From: Bacteroidota bacterium
GTDB lineage: Bacteria > Bacteroidota > Ignavibacteria > Ignavibacteriales > Melioribacteraceae
NCBI GenBank assembly: GCA_023453125.1
Contig: JAEXUB010000196.1
Location: 1-21,849 of the forward strand
Direction of reading: 5' to 3'
DNA length: 21,849 bases
Part shown: positions 1 through 7,554 of the stretch, one piece after another
Numbering within the stretch: position 1 is the first letter of the stretch
Layout of the letters: every line of letters starts with the position of its first letter
Notes under the pieces: model-generated
Database searches by the model: none
Told to the model about the DNA's origin: nothing
Seen by the model: the letters and a program-made list of their open reading frames with translations, nothing else
Position numbers and translations under genes: made by a program

Positions 1-1998
1 CCCAAATGCATTGAAATATGGAACCTTGTGTTCATTCAGTATAACAGGGATCAGGAAGGGAAACTGCACGAGCTTCCCGCAAAGCACGTTGATACGGGAA
101 TGGGATTTGAAAGATTATGCGCCGTAATACAGAAGAAGAATTCTAACTACGATACCGATGTTTTTGCCCCCGTTATTGAAGCGGTATCCAAACTTGCAAA
201 GGTCCCTTACGAAAAAGAAGAAGATATGGTTGCAATGAGAGTAATTGCGGATCATATCAGGACTCTTACATTCGCAATTGCTGACGGCGCCGTGCCGGGG
301 AACGAAGGACGCGGGTATGTACTGCGCCGAATCCTGAGAAGAGCAGCACGCTACGGAAGAAAACTTAATCTTAAGCAGCCTTTCCTTTATAAGATTGTAA
401 ATACTCTTGTTGAGAATATGGGATATCAGTTCCCGGAAATAAAGAACAACCGGTCCAATGTTGAAAAAATTATTAAAGCAGAAGAAGAAAGCTTTAACGC
501 CACATTAGACAGGGGCATTGACCTCTTTGAAGGAATTGTAAAGACAATGAAGGAAAAGGGAATTACCGTTATTCCGGGAGAAGACGTATTTAAACTATAC
601 GATACATTCGGTTTCCCCGTTGACCTTACAAATGTAATGGCGCGCGAAGCGGGATTTTCAATTGACGAAGACCGCTTTAATGTATTGATGGAAGAACAGA
701 AGGCCAGAGCACGCAAATCAACAAAAGATAAAATTGCACACGCGCACGTTGTTGTTGACAGCTTTGCCGGATTTGAACTCCTTTCGGAAGAACCGACTAA
801 ATTCCTCGGTTATGAGAATATGACCGCAGAAGGAAAAGTGGTAGGGATTAAATATGAAGGAGACCAGACACTCGTGGTTCTGAACCAGACTCCTTTTTAT
901 GCAGAGTCGGGAGGTCAGTGCAGCGATACAGGTACAATTACAGTTGGAGCAGATGTTCTTGATGTGGTTGACCTTACAAAGATTAACGGCATTGTTGTTC
1001 ACATTGTTGACAATCCGGGTAAGATTAAGATTGAAATGAATTCGGCCGTATCGGCCTCGGTAGACGAAGTGCGCCGCTGGGATATAATGAGAAACCATTC
1101 GGCAACCCACTTTCTGCACGCCGCTCTGCGCGAAGTATTAGGCAATCACGTCCAGCAGTCGGGTTCTTATGTCGGTCCCGACAGGCTGCGCTTTGACTTT
1201 ACACACTTCCAGAAAGTAGGCGAAGAGGAATTAAAGAGAATAGAGGCGATAGTTAATGAAAAAATAAGGGAAAGCCTCCCGCGCCATCATCATAAAGACA
1301 CTCCATTCGAAGAAGCAAAGAAGATGGGCGCTCTAATGTTCTTCGGCGACAAATACGGGGACAAAGTAAACGTTGTTCAGTTCGGCAATTACACTCTGGA
1401 ATTCTGCGGCGGAACACACGTTGAGAACGGAGCACAGATTGGAATGCTGAAGATTCTGAGCGAATCATCAATAGCAAGCGGAGTACGCAGAATTGAAGCC
1501 GTTACCGGAAGCGGAGTTGAGAAATTTATTGAGCATCAGGAAGCAAGAATAAAGGCTCACGAAGAAAGAATAAGCGAAATATCAGAGGAAAAGAGAAAAC
1601 TCGAAAAAGAACTTGCCGAAATTAAACTTAAGGAAAAACTCGGCGGAATAGATACTGTGGTTAATTCAGCCAAGGTAATAAACGGAATTAATGTTTATAT
1701 GGGGAAGGTTGAAGCCTCGAATATGGATGAATTAAAATCGATGGGAGATGAACTAAGAAACAAGATGAAGACAGGCGCCGGACTGTTAATCTCTACCGTA
1801 GAAGACAAAGTTGCAATTGTGGCTGTTGTAACAGACGATCTTATTAAGGATAAAAAACTATCCGCAGGCAAGATTGTAGGGGAAGTAGCCAAGATTGTCG
1901 GCGGCGGCGGCGGCGGAAGGCCTCATCTTGCAACCGCAGGAGGAAAAGACGTCTCCAAAATTGATGAAGCTCTGGCCTCATTCGAAAAAATGTTCTGA
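1..1998 (+). CDS. alaS: Alanyl-tRNA synthetase, C-terminal part (5' truncated by window)
   Basis: Charges tRNA-Ala with alanine in the cytoplasm and hydrolyses mischarged Ser/Gly-tRNA-Ala. The reading frame is open from base 1, beginning with an IEIWNLVF stretch that belongs to the end of the catalytic core. About 665 residues are visible and roughly 210 N-terminal ones are missing compared with the usual 870-880. Seen in order: the tRNA-recognition helical region, then the editing domain with its zinc ligands (HSATH at 1096-1110 and CGGTH near 1404-1418). A coiled coil follows (about 1530-1640), then a C-Ala/DHHA1 domain with a glycine-rich GGGGGGRPHLATAGG segment near 1897-1938. The frame ends at TGA followed by a strong hairpin terminator. 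No frameshift or missing motif is visible, so this should be the functional housekeeping enzyme. Confidence 0.98.
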   Translation, partial: PKCIEIWNLVFIQYNRDQEGKLHELPAKHVDTGMGFERLCAVIQKKNSNYDTDVFAPVIEAVSKLAKVPYEKEEDMVAMRVIADHIRTLTFAIADGAVPGNEGRGYVLRRILRRAARYGRKLNLKQPFLYKIVNTLVENMGYQFPEIKNNRSNVEKIIKAEEESFNATLDRGIDLFEGIVKTMKEKGITVIPGEDVFKLYDTFGFPVDLTNVMAREAGFSIDEDRFNVLMEEQKARARKSTKDKIAHAHVVVDSFAGFELLSEEPTKFLGYENMTAEGKVVGIKYEGDQTLVVLNQTPFYAESGGQCSDTGTITVGADVLDVVDLTKINGIVVHIVDNPGKIKIEMNSAVSASVDEVRRWDIMRNHSATHFLHAALREVLGNHVQQSGSYVGPDRLRFDFTHFQKVGEEELKRIEAIVNEKIRESLPRHHHKDTPFEEAKKMGALMFFGDKYGDKVNVVQFGNYTLEFCGGTHVENGAQIGMLKILSESSIASGVRRIEAVTGSGVEKFIEHQEARIKAHEERISEISEEKRKLEKELAEIKLKEKLGGIDTVVNSAKVINGINVYMGKVEASNMDELKSMGDELRNKMKTGAGLLISTVEDKVAIVAVVTDDLIKDKKLSAGKIVGEVAKIVGGGGGGRPHLATAGGKDVSKIDEALASFEKMF

Positions 1999-2021
1999 GA
2001 TAATTAAAAGATGTAATATAT

Positions 2022-2051
2022 AATCCCGCTCACTGCAGCGGGATTTTTTTT
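2022..2051 (+). terminator. Rho-independent terminator of alaS
   Basis: Inverted repeat AATCCCGCT (2022-2030) / AGCGGGATT (2037-2045) with a 6-nt loop, followed by a T run to about 2051. It lies 24 nt after the alaS stop and overlaps the end of the convergent gene, so it may also slow transcription coming from the - strand. Confidence 0.9.
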
Positions 2052-2337
2052 ATCCGAACAGTCTCTCAAACCCGTTATAAGGAACAAGAGGCATAATATT
2101 AAAACTAATAAGATTTTCTTTTACCAGCGGGAGGGTATCGAGATGTTCTTTTGCTTCCTCTCCGCTGCCGCATTCAAGAATAATAACAGCATTATGCCCC
2201 TCTTCAGTAAAATAAATTTCTCTTATAATTCCGTTTTTATACAGCTCCCACACTTTTAGAGCCTCATTTTTGAAATGGGGCTTAAAATGTTCAGGCAATG
2301 CGGACTTATTTTCCACTTCCAAGGCAAGAATCTTCAT
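2050..2337 (-). CDS. Small dimeric alpha-beta barrel protein (muconolactone isomerase-like)
   Basis: A 95-residue cytoplasmic protein with no signal peptide or membrane segment. The pattern is: an N-terminal beta strand (KILALEVE), a helix rich in acidic and basic residues, then a strand (IREIYFTEEGHNAVIILEC). A helix with EEAKEHLDTLP follows, and the C-terminus is PLVPYNGFERLF. This order and the NAVIILE and LPLV segments resemble the YCII/muconolactone-isomerase-like superfamily of small ferredoxin-like-fold proteins. Members bind small substrates or act as monooxygenase-like or hypothetical proteins, so no reaction can be assigned. It is transcribed alone, convergent with alaS and divergent from the Gfo/Idh/MocA gene. 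The family call is by pattern only. Confidence 0.75.
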   Translation of the reverse strand: MKILALEVENKSALPEHFKPHFKNEALKVWELYKNGIIREIYFTEEGHNAVIILECGSGEEAKEHLDTLPLVKENLISFNIMPLVPYNGFERLFG

Positions 2338-2439
2338 TTTATTCCCGGCATTGTTTTAAGTTACCGTTAAATTTAATAATTTATAAGGCGAAAAGAGAGT
2401 TCTAATATATTAATCATTTCATAAGATTGAGGGAGATTT

Positions 2440-3822
2440 ATGAAAAAAGAATTAAGCCGCCGGGAAATGCTTCGCATATCCGGATTGGCGGCAGCGGGAA
2501 TTCCCTTATTGAACCTGCTTCCATCCAACATTCAGGCAAAACCGATTATCATTCCTTTAAATCCGGAATTCAAAGATCCTGACAGACCTGTAACTGCAGT
2601 TGTTATCGGAGCAGGCAACAGGGGAAATGTTTATGCCGGCTACAGCATAAAGGCGCCAAAGGAATTAAAAATAGTAGGCGTTGCCGAACCGATTGAATTA
2701 AGAAGAAAGAAGTTTGCCGAGAAATACGGCATTCCGAAAGAACATCAGTGGGTTACCTGGGAACACGCTATGCAGGTTCCTAAATTCGCCGATGCCATGA
2801 TTATTACCACTCCCGATAACCTGCACTACGGGCCTGCAATGGCAGCATTAAATCTGGGGTACGATCTCTGGCTTGAAAAACCGATTGCCCAGACCTGGAA
2901 CGAATGCAACGATATTCTAAAACTGGCATTAAAGAAAGAAGCTATTGTTGCAGTTTGCCACGTACTCCGTTATACAGCATATTTCAGAAAGCTGAAAGAA
3001 ATAATGGATTCCGGAATTCTGGGGGATATAGTAAGTGTTCAGCATCTTGAACCGGTTGACCATATTCATATGTCACACTCCTATGTAAGAGGCAACTGGA
3101 GAAACACTAAAGAATCTAATTTTATGCTCAATGCAAAATCGTGTCACGATCTGGATATACTCCGCTGGACGATTAACAAGCACTGCACAAGAGTATCATC
3201 ATTCGGTTCATTAAAGCATTTTAAGGAAAAGAATGCGCCTGCTGGAAGCACCGCAAGATGCACAGACGGATGCAAAGCGGAAGCAACCTGCCCCTATTCC
3301 GCACTTAAGGTTTATTACCGCAACCGCACCTATCTGCACCATTTCGATTTCCCCGAAGGAGCCGATAAAGGGGAAATTATTATGAAGAATCTTAAGGAAG
3401 GCCCTTACGGAAGATGCGTTTACAGATGCGACAACGATGTTGTTGACCATCAGATTTTAAACCTTGAGTTTGAAGATGAAATTACGGCCGCATTTAATAT
3501 GGAAGCATTTACCTCATACGGCGGAAGAAGAACAAGAGTATTCGGTACAATGGGGGATGTTGTCGGCGATGAGAACCTGTTGACGGTAGTAGATTTCCGC
3601 ACAGATAAAGCAGAAGTATGGGACTCAAGCAAAGTCAAGATTGATTCGGGACACGGAGGCGGAGACTACGGGCTCGCGCACGATTTTGTTCAGGCAGTAA
3701 GCCAGCGCAAACCGGAGCTTCTTACCTCTACAATTTCTGCTTCAATGGAAAGCCACCTGATGGGATTCAGGGCAGAGGAAAGCAGGCTTACCGGAAAGAT
3801 TATTGACGTTAAAATGGATTAA
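2440..3822 (+). CDS. Tat-exported Gfo/Idh/MocA-family oxidoreductase
   Basis: NAD(P)-dependent oxidoreductase family that typically acts on sugars, inositols or related polyols; the substrate here is unknown. Residues 1-34 form a twin-arginine signal (SRREMLR at 6-12, then a hydrophobic stretch), predicting export of the folded, cofactor-loaded enzyme. The Rossmann fold follows with GAGNRG at 57-62 and the family EKP motif at 146-148. The catalytic-region His is in SCHDLD at about 236. A cysteine-rich insertion (Cys 274, 278, 284, 326, 330) suggests a bound metal or structural site. The length of 460 is at the long end for the family because of the signal and insertion. A GAGGGAG SD precedes the ATG. 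The gene stands alone between terminators. Confidence 0.92.
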   Translation: MKKELSRREMLRISGLAAAGIPLLNLLPSNIQAKPIIIPLNPEFKDPDRPVTAVVIGAGNRGNVYAGYSIKAPKELKIVGVAEPIELRRKKFAEKYGIPKEHQWVTWEHAMQVPKFADAMIITTPDNLHYGPAMAALNLGYDLWLEKPIAQTWNECNDILKLALKKEAIVAVCHVLRYTAYFRKLKEIMDSGILGDIVSVQHLEPVDHIHMSHSYVRGNWRNTKESNFMLNAKSCHDLDILRWTINKHCTRVSSFGSLKHFKEKNAPAGSTARCTDGCKAEATCPYSALKVYYRNRTYLHHFDFPEGADKGEIIMKNLKEGPYGRCVYRCDNDVVDHQILNLEFEDEITAAFNMEAFTSYGGRRTRVFGTMGDVVGDENLLTVVDFRTDKAEVWDSSKVKIDSGHGGGDYGLAHDFVQAVSQRKPELLTSTISASMESHLMGFRAEESRLTGKIIDVKMD

Positions 3823-3846
3823 TCGTTTCATATATAGAAACTTAGG

Positions 3847-3871
3847 ACCCGGCTGCTGCCGGGTTTTTTAT
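3847..3871 (+). terminator. Rho-independent terminator of the Gfo/Idh/MocA gene
   Basis: Stem ACCCGGC (3847-3853) / GCCGGGT (3858-3864) with loop TGCT, followed by a T run. It lies 24 nt past the stop codon. Confidence 0.9.
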
Positions 3872-3926
3872 TTTAAATTCTCCCCCCTGTAACAATTTCA
3901 CTCCCGGCTCCGTCTTTATAAAAAGC

Positions 3927-3933
3927 AAGGAGG
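3927..3933 (+). promoter_or_regulatory. Strong Shine-Dalgarno deciding a TTG start
   Basis: AAGGAGG lies 5 nt before the TTG at 3939. No ATG with a comparable site occurs near the start of this frame, so the TTG is the likely initiation codon of the ABC ATPase. Confidence 0.8.
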
Positions 3934-3938
3934 ACAGA

Positions 3939-4850
3939 TTGAGTCTAATAATTCAAACGAACGGGCTAGACTACTCGTTCGGTGATTTTAAAGCGCTGAA
4001 CGGAGTATCCCTTAAAATAAAGGAAGGGGCAATATACGGATTTGTGGGGCCCAACGGAGCAGGTAAGACAACTACAATAAGAACGCTGCTGGGATTGTAT
4101 CCGGTTGAAGAGGGAAAGGTTTTTCTCTTCGGAAAAGATATAAATAAAGAACGAATTAATATCCTTAGCAGGGTGGGGGCTATGGTAGAGACTCCTGCGC
4201 ATTATGAGCATTTAACTGCAAGGGATAATCTCGAAATTGCCCGCATTATACATAAGCTCGAGAAGAAAAGAGTTGCCGAGGTTCTTGAAATTGTAGGGCT
4301 GTCTAAGCAGGCAAACAAGAAAGTCTCAAAATTCTCACTCGGTATGAAACAGAGGCTCGGAATTGCCTGGGCGCTTTTAGCAAAGCCGGGAATACTAATA
4401 CTTGACGAACCGACTAACGGCCTTGACCCGATTGGAATTAAAGAGATAAGGGAGCTTCTCGGATATTTGAATAAAGAGAACGGCACAACAATTTTAATCT
4501 CGAGCCATATACTATCGGAGCTTGAGCGTTTTGTTACCGATGTCGGCATCATTAACAACGGCAATCTCCTTTTTCAGGGGAGCCTGTCGGAATTGTATGA
4601 GATTTCAATAAATAATCTCTATGTAGATACAGACGAGCCGGAAAAGGCAATAAGGATTCTTGCCGGTAACAATTTTCTTCCGGAGAAAGAGAGCGAATTC
4701 TCTTTCAGGATGCCCGTTAAAAGCAAAAAGGAAATTTCGGATGCCGCTCATTTAATGGCAAAGGAGGGAATTCCATTTTACGGATTGCGGAATGAACAGA
4801 AAACTCTTGAAGAAATATTTTTTGACCTTATGAATAAGGAGAGGAACTGA
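3939..4850 (+). CDS. ABC transporter ATP-binding protein (ABC-2 exporter type)
   Basis: Hydrolyses ATP to drive an ABC-2 type exporter on the inner face of the cytoplasmic membrane. Walker A GPNGAGKT spans about 37-44 (Lys43), the signature is SLGMKQR at 133-139, Walker B is ILILDEP with Asp156/Glu157, and the switch histidine is His190 in SSHIL. After the roughly 215-residue nucleotide-binding domain comes a C-terminal extension of about 85 residues, as in BcrA/NatA-like exporters of peptides or antibiotics; the substrate cannot be read from sequence. It starts at TTG with a strong SD. The TGA is one base from the ATG of the permease gene, so the two are almost certainly co-translated. Confidence 0.95.
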   Translation: MSLIIQTNGLDYSFGDFKALNGVSLKIKEGAIYGFVGPNGAGKTTTIRTLLGLYPVEEGKVFLFGKDINKERINILSRVGAMVETPAHYEHLTARDNLEIARIIHKLEKKRVAEVLEIVGLSKQANKKVSKFSLGMKQRLGIAWALLAKPGILILDEPTNGLDPIGIKEIRELLGYLNKENGTTILISSHILSELERFVTDVGIINNGNLLFQGSLSELYEISINNLYVDTDEPEKAIRILAGNNFLPEKESEFSFRMPVKSKKEISDAAHLMAKEGIPFYGLRNEQKTLEEIFFDLMNKERN

Positions 4851-4851
4851 T

Positions 4852-5625
4852 ATGGAGCAGATTAAATATTTTAATACGGCGCTTCGCGCTGAAGCCATAA
4901 AGATGAAAAATACTTTGGGGATATGGACAGCACTGCTGTTCCCCGCATTTGTGGTGTTTATGAATTTTATGATTTACTTCAGCCGTCCGAAATTATTAAT
5001 CGGCAAGGAGGTAAATCCCTGGATTGCTATTTCGCAGAATTCAGTTACAATTTACTCAATTTTATTTCTTCCTCTTTTTATAGCGGTAATTACGTTTTAT
5101 GTTAATTTTAACGAACACAAGTCGAATGCCTGGCGGCAGATTTATACGCTGCCCATTCCCAAAGGAAGTGTTTACTCGGCAAAGCTCTTTGTAAGCTTCC
5201 TGATAGTATGCTTATCGATGTTATTCTTTTATCTGCTTAATTATTTCTCCCTTACGGCGCTGAGTTCCATTCATCCTCAGATACCCTTTTCCAAATATCC
5301 ATTTGATTCAATAATCGGAATTACATTCGCAAAGATGACTGCGGCATCTTTGGGCATTCTTGCGGTTCAGTTTCTTATTAGCATAAAATCGGGAAATTTC
5401 ATTTATCCCCTTGGATTCGGTCTTCTTGCAACATTTGCCGGCGCGTTCTTAATCCAATGGGAAAATATTATTTATTATCCTTATGTATATCCATTCAGGG
5501 CGGTACAGGATATGATGAAACACGAATACGGCGTCTTGAGCAGTTACATTCTGATGTCGGTAGGCGTCTTTGCTCTATTTGCAGCGGCGGGATATTATAT
5601 TCATTCGCGCAGCAGAATTAAATAA
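4852..5625 (+). CDS. ABC-2 type transporter permease
   Basis: Integral membrane partner of the preceding ATPase. The 257-residue protein shows about six hydrophobic segments, near residues 21-42, 60-82, 108-132, 155-178, 183-202 and 226-247, with short polar loops. This is the usual ABC-2/LanG-type permease layout. The segment EHKSNAWRQIYTLPIPKG between the second and third membrane spans is the typical cytoplasmic loop of lantibiotic-immunity-like permeases that contacts the ATPase. Together the pair would form a homodimeric or heterotetrameric exporter. The gene ends at a perfect hairpin terminator. The family is clear; what is transported is not. Confidence 0.9.
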   Translation: MEQIKYFNTALRAEAIKMKNTLGIWTALLFPAFVVFMNFMIYFSRPKLLIGKEVNPWIAISQNSVTIYSILFLPLFIAVITFYVNFNEHKSNAWRQIYTLPIPKGSVYSAKLFVSFLIVCLSMLFFYLLNYFSLTALSSIHPQIPFSKYPFDSIIGITFAKMTAASLGILAVQFLISIKSGNFIYPLGFGLLATFAGAFLIQWENIIYYPYVYPFRAVQDMMKHEYGVLSSYILMSVGVFALFAAAGYYIHSRSRIK

Positions 5626-5655
5626 AAAAAGCGAAGGGAATTCCCTTCGCTTTTT
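5626..5655. terminator. Perfect bidirectional terminator between convergent genes
   Basis: AAAAAGCGAAGGGAA (5626-5640) is followed directly by its exact reverse complement (5641-5655), a 30-bp perfect palindrome with A and T tracts at the ends. It directly follows the permease stop on + and sits 21 nt past the stop of the - strand gene at 5677, so it can serve both. Confidence 0.92.
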
Positions 5656-5676
5656 CTTTCCTATTAAAATATAAAT

Positions 5677-6363
5677 TTACTTTTTCTTGAATTCTATCGG
5701 GAATTCCTGTCCGCTCTGCGAGAAAGTACCCTTGGCGGTCATAGTTGCCTTGTCTATTTTCCCTTCATACTTAATCGTAAGATTAGATGCTTCAAACTTA
5801 AGCGCCTCTTCGGTGCAGGAAATTGAGGTAAGGGGAATGCCGGTTACTTTCTGGTCCGGGCTGTCCATTGTGCCTGTAATTGTGCCATCGGCATTTTTAA
5901 ATACATTAATAATCAGTTTAATATTCTGTGACTGAACATTCAGTGTGCCTTCCCAAACAGCATCGGCCTTTTTTTCTACGGCAGAGGCTTTTTCATCTTT
6001 AGTAAGCATAAGGGGAATCCCCATTTCCTGAATAACAAGAGTGCCGTCAATCATTTTTTTCTCTTCTTTAAGAGTCCCTTCAAAGCCGGCTCTTACTGCG
6101 GAGATTTCGAACTGAATTTTATTGCCGGTCACTGCAATAGCTTCAACTTCCACTGCGCCTCCCCCCTGTTCAGGGCTTTCTGCGGTACCGGTAAGTTTGC
6201 CTTCTTTTTCAGTAAAGTTGAAAATAACGGTTATAGACTGCCCCTGCATATCGAGGATGCCTTTCCAGACGCCTGCGAATTTCTTCGCGTTGTTTTCCTG
6301 CGCAAAGCTGAATGATACTGTGCATAAAAGGGCCAGTAAAATCAGCATACTTCTTTTTAACAT
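5677..6363 (-). CDS. Exported protein with two tandem beta-rich repeats
   Basis: A 228-residue exported protein of unknown function. Residues 1-21 are a cleavable signal peptide ending in SFSFAQ. The mature part consists of two homologous halves of about 90 residues. The first begins VWKGILDMQGQSI and the second VWEGTLNVQSQNI. Each carries a G-x-(L/I)-TGT-x-(E/D)SP-(E/D)Q motif and a later F-E-(I/A)-S segment. The alternating hydrophobic pattern suggests lipocalin-like or beta-sandwich units. Related units occur fused to or beside serine hydrolases in Bacteroidota, but no hydrolase motif is present here. AAAGGAG precedes the ATG by 7 nt. It is the last gene of the probable kinase-regulator-nitroreductase operon, 22 nt after the previous gene. 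Confidence 0.8.
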   Translation of the reverse strand: MLKRSMLILLALLCTVSFSFAQENNAKKFAGVWKGILDMQGQSITVIFNFTEKEGKLTGTAESPEQGGGAVEVEAIAVTGNKIQFEISAVRAGFEGTLKEEKKMIDGTLVIQEMGIPLMLTKDEKASAVEKKADAVWEGTLNVQSQNIKLIINVFKNADGTITGTMDSPDQKVTGIPLTSISCTEEALKFEASNLTIKYEGKIDKATMTAKGTFSQSGQEFPIEFKKK

Positions 6364-6385
6364 GTTTACTCCTTTGGGTTCTTAT

Positions 6386-6895
6386 TTACCATTTATTTAG
6401 ATGAATTCTTTCTTTATTAAACCGGTCTGGAATTCCTTTTTCCTCCCCGGGATATCCTAATGCTACGATGGAAACAGGTATTATACCATCGGGCAGAAGA
6501 AAGAGTTTCGTAATTCCCTCAACTCTTTCGGGACGGGGATACACACCGAGCCAGACCGATCCCAATCCCAGTTCGTGCGCCGCAAGCAGCATATTCTGTG
6601 TGGCGGCCGAGCAGTTGATTGCGTTATATTCAGCACTCGGTTCAACTGTAAGGTCTCCGCATACAATAATTGCCGCCTGGGCTTCGTAACACATTTTGGC
6701 GTGCGGGTGGGCATCGGGAATTTTATCCAGCACATCGCGGCGTGTACAGAGAATAAAATGCCACGGCTGCATATTGCGCGCCGACGGTGCATACATTCCC
6801 GCTTTGATTATCTTTTCAAGCAGTGCATCTTCTACCGGCTTATCGATAAATGTTCTGATGCTTCTTCGTGTAATGATTGCTTTGTACGTTTCCAT
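6386..6895 (-). CDS. Nitroreductase-family FMN oxidoreductase
   Basis: NAD(P)H-dependent flavin enzyme of the nitroreductase superfamily, cytoplasmic. Near the N-terminus is the FMN phosphate-binding RRSIR motif, followed by APSARNMQPWHF, which shapes the flavin site. Later come AATQNMLLAAHELGLGSVWLG and a C-terminal half ending in PVSIVALGYPGEEK, all family hallmarks. At 169 residues it belongs to the short subgroup. The actual substrate (nitro compounds, quinones, enones or a dehalogenation-type reaction) cannot be determined. It lies 14 nt after the response regulator stop and 22 nt before the next gene, so it is probably part of the two-component operon. Confidence 0.93.
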   Translation of the reverse strand: METYKAIITRRSIRTFIDKPVEDALLEKIIKAGMYAPSARNMQPWHFILCTRRDVLDKIPDAHPHAKMCYEAQAAIIVCGDLTVEPSAEYNAINCSAATQNMLLAAHELGLGSVWLGVYPRPERVEGITKLFLLPDGIIPVSIVALGYPGEEKGIPDRFNKERIHLNKW

Positions 6896-6909
6896 TTTAA
6901 TATCCTGCT

Positions 6910-7545
6910 TTAAACAAGTTTATGTTTAATCGCGTAATGGGCAATTTCAACATTGTTCTTAAGGTTAAGCTTTTCCAGAATCCTGTCCCGGTATGTCCTC
7001 ACCGTCTTAACCGAGATAAAGAGTTCTTCGGCAATCTCATCCGCATCAAGTCCCGCTGCCAGAAGCTTAAACACCTGAAACTCCCTGTCGGAAAGGGTTT
7101 CGTGTATTTCTTCCTCATTTTTGTCCAGATTTTTCACGAGTTTTTCTGCCATTGCGGGGGATACATATCGGCCCCCCGAATAAATTTTGCGGATAGCGTT
7201 TACGAGTTCACCGGGTGCGCTTTCCTTATTAAGGTATCCTGCAGCGCCGCTTTTAAAAGTACGCAGGGCAACCTGTTCTTCGGGATGCATACTGAGAATA
7301 AGAACGGGGAGTTCCGGCTTAAGATTTTTTAAATCTTTAAGGACTTCAAGTCCGTCTTTCCCGGGCATACTAAGGTCAAGAACAACAACATCAAAGCTGT
7401 TTTTATTAATCTGTTCAATAACTTCAAAACCGCTGAGGGCTTCTCCTGCAATAATAAGGTCATCGGCCTTCGAAATTATCTGCTTGAATCCCTCTCTTAC
7501 AACAGGATGGTCATCGGCAATGAGTATTTTGATTTTATTCTTCAT
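6910..7545 (-). CDS. NarL/FixJ-family response regulator
   Basis: DNA-binding transcriptional regulator, phosphorylated by the adjacent kinase. The receiver domain (about 5-120) carries the acidic pair Asp11/Asp12, phosphoacceptor Asp57 in VVVLDLSMP, the Ser/Thr position near 85 and Lys107 in GYLNKES. A LuxR-type helix-turn-helix follows (about 148-211) with LSDREFQVFKLLAAGLDADEI and an ISVKTVRTYRDRILEKL recognition region. The length of 211 is normal. It starts at ATG with a weak ribosome site, 9 nt after the kinase stop, so it is co-transcribed with and probably coupled to it. Confidence 0.96.
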   Translation of the reverse strand: MKNKIKILIADDHPVVREGFKQIISKADDLIIAGEALSGFEVIEQINKNSFDVVVLDLSMPGKDGLEVLKDLKNLKPELPVLILSMHPEEQVALRTFKSGAAGYLNKESAPGELVNAIRKIYSGGRYVSPAMAEKLVKNLDKNEEEIHETLSDREFQVFKLLAAGLDADEIAEELFISVKTVRTYRDRILEKLNLKNNVEIAHYAIKHKLV

Positions 7546-7554
7546 AATAAAAAA

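Noticed and set aside
718..1119. 133-codon open frame antisense to alaS
   Set aside because: Lies entirely within the clearly coding alaS frame, with low-complexity, Cys- and Asn-rich composition and no ribosome site. A shadow frame.
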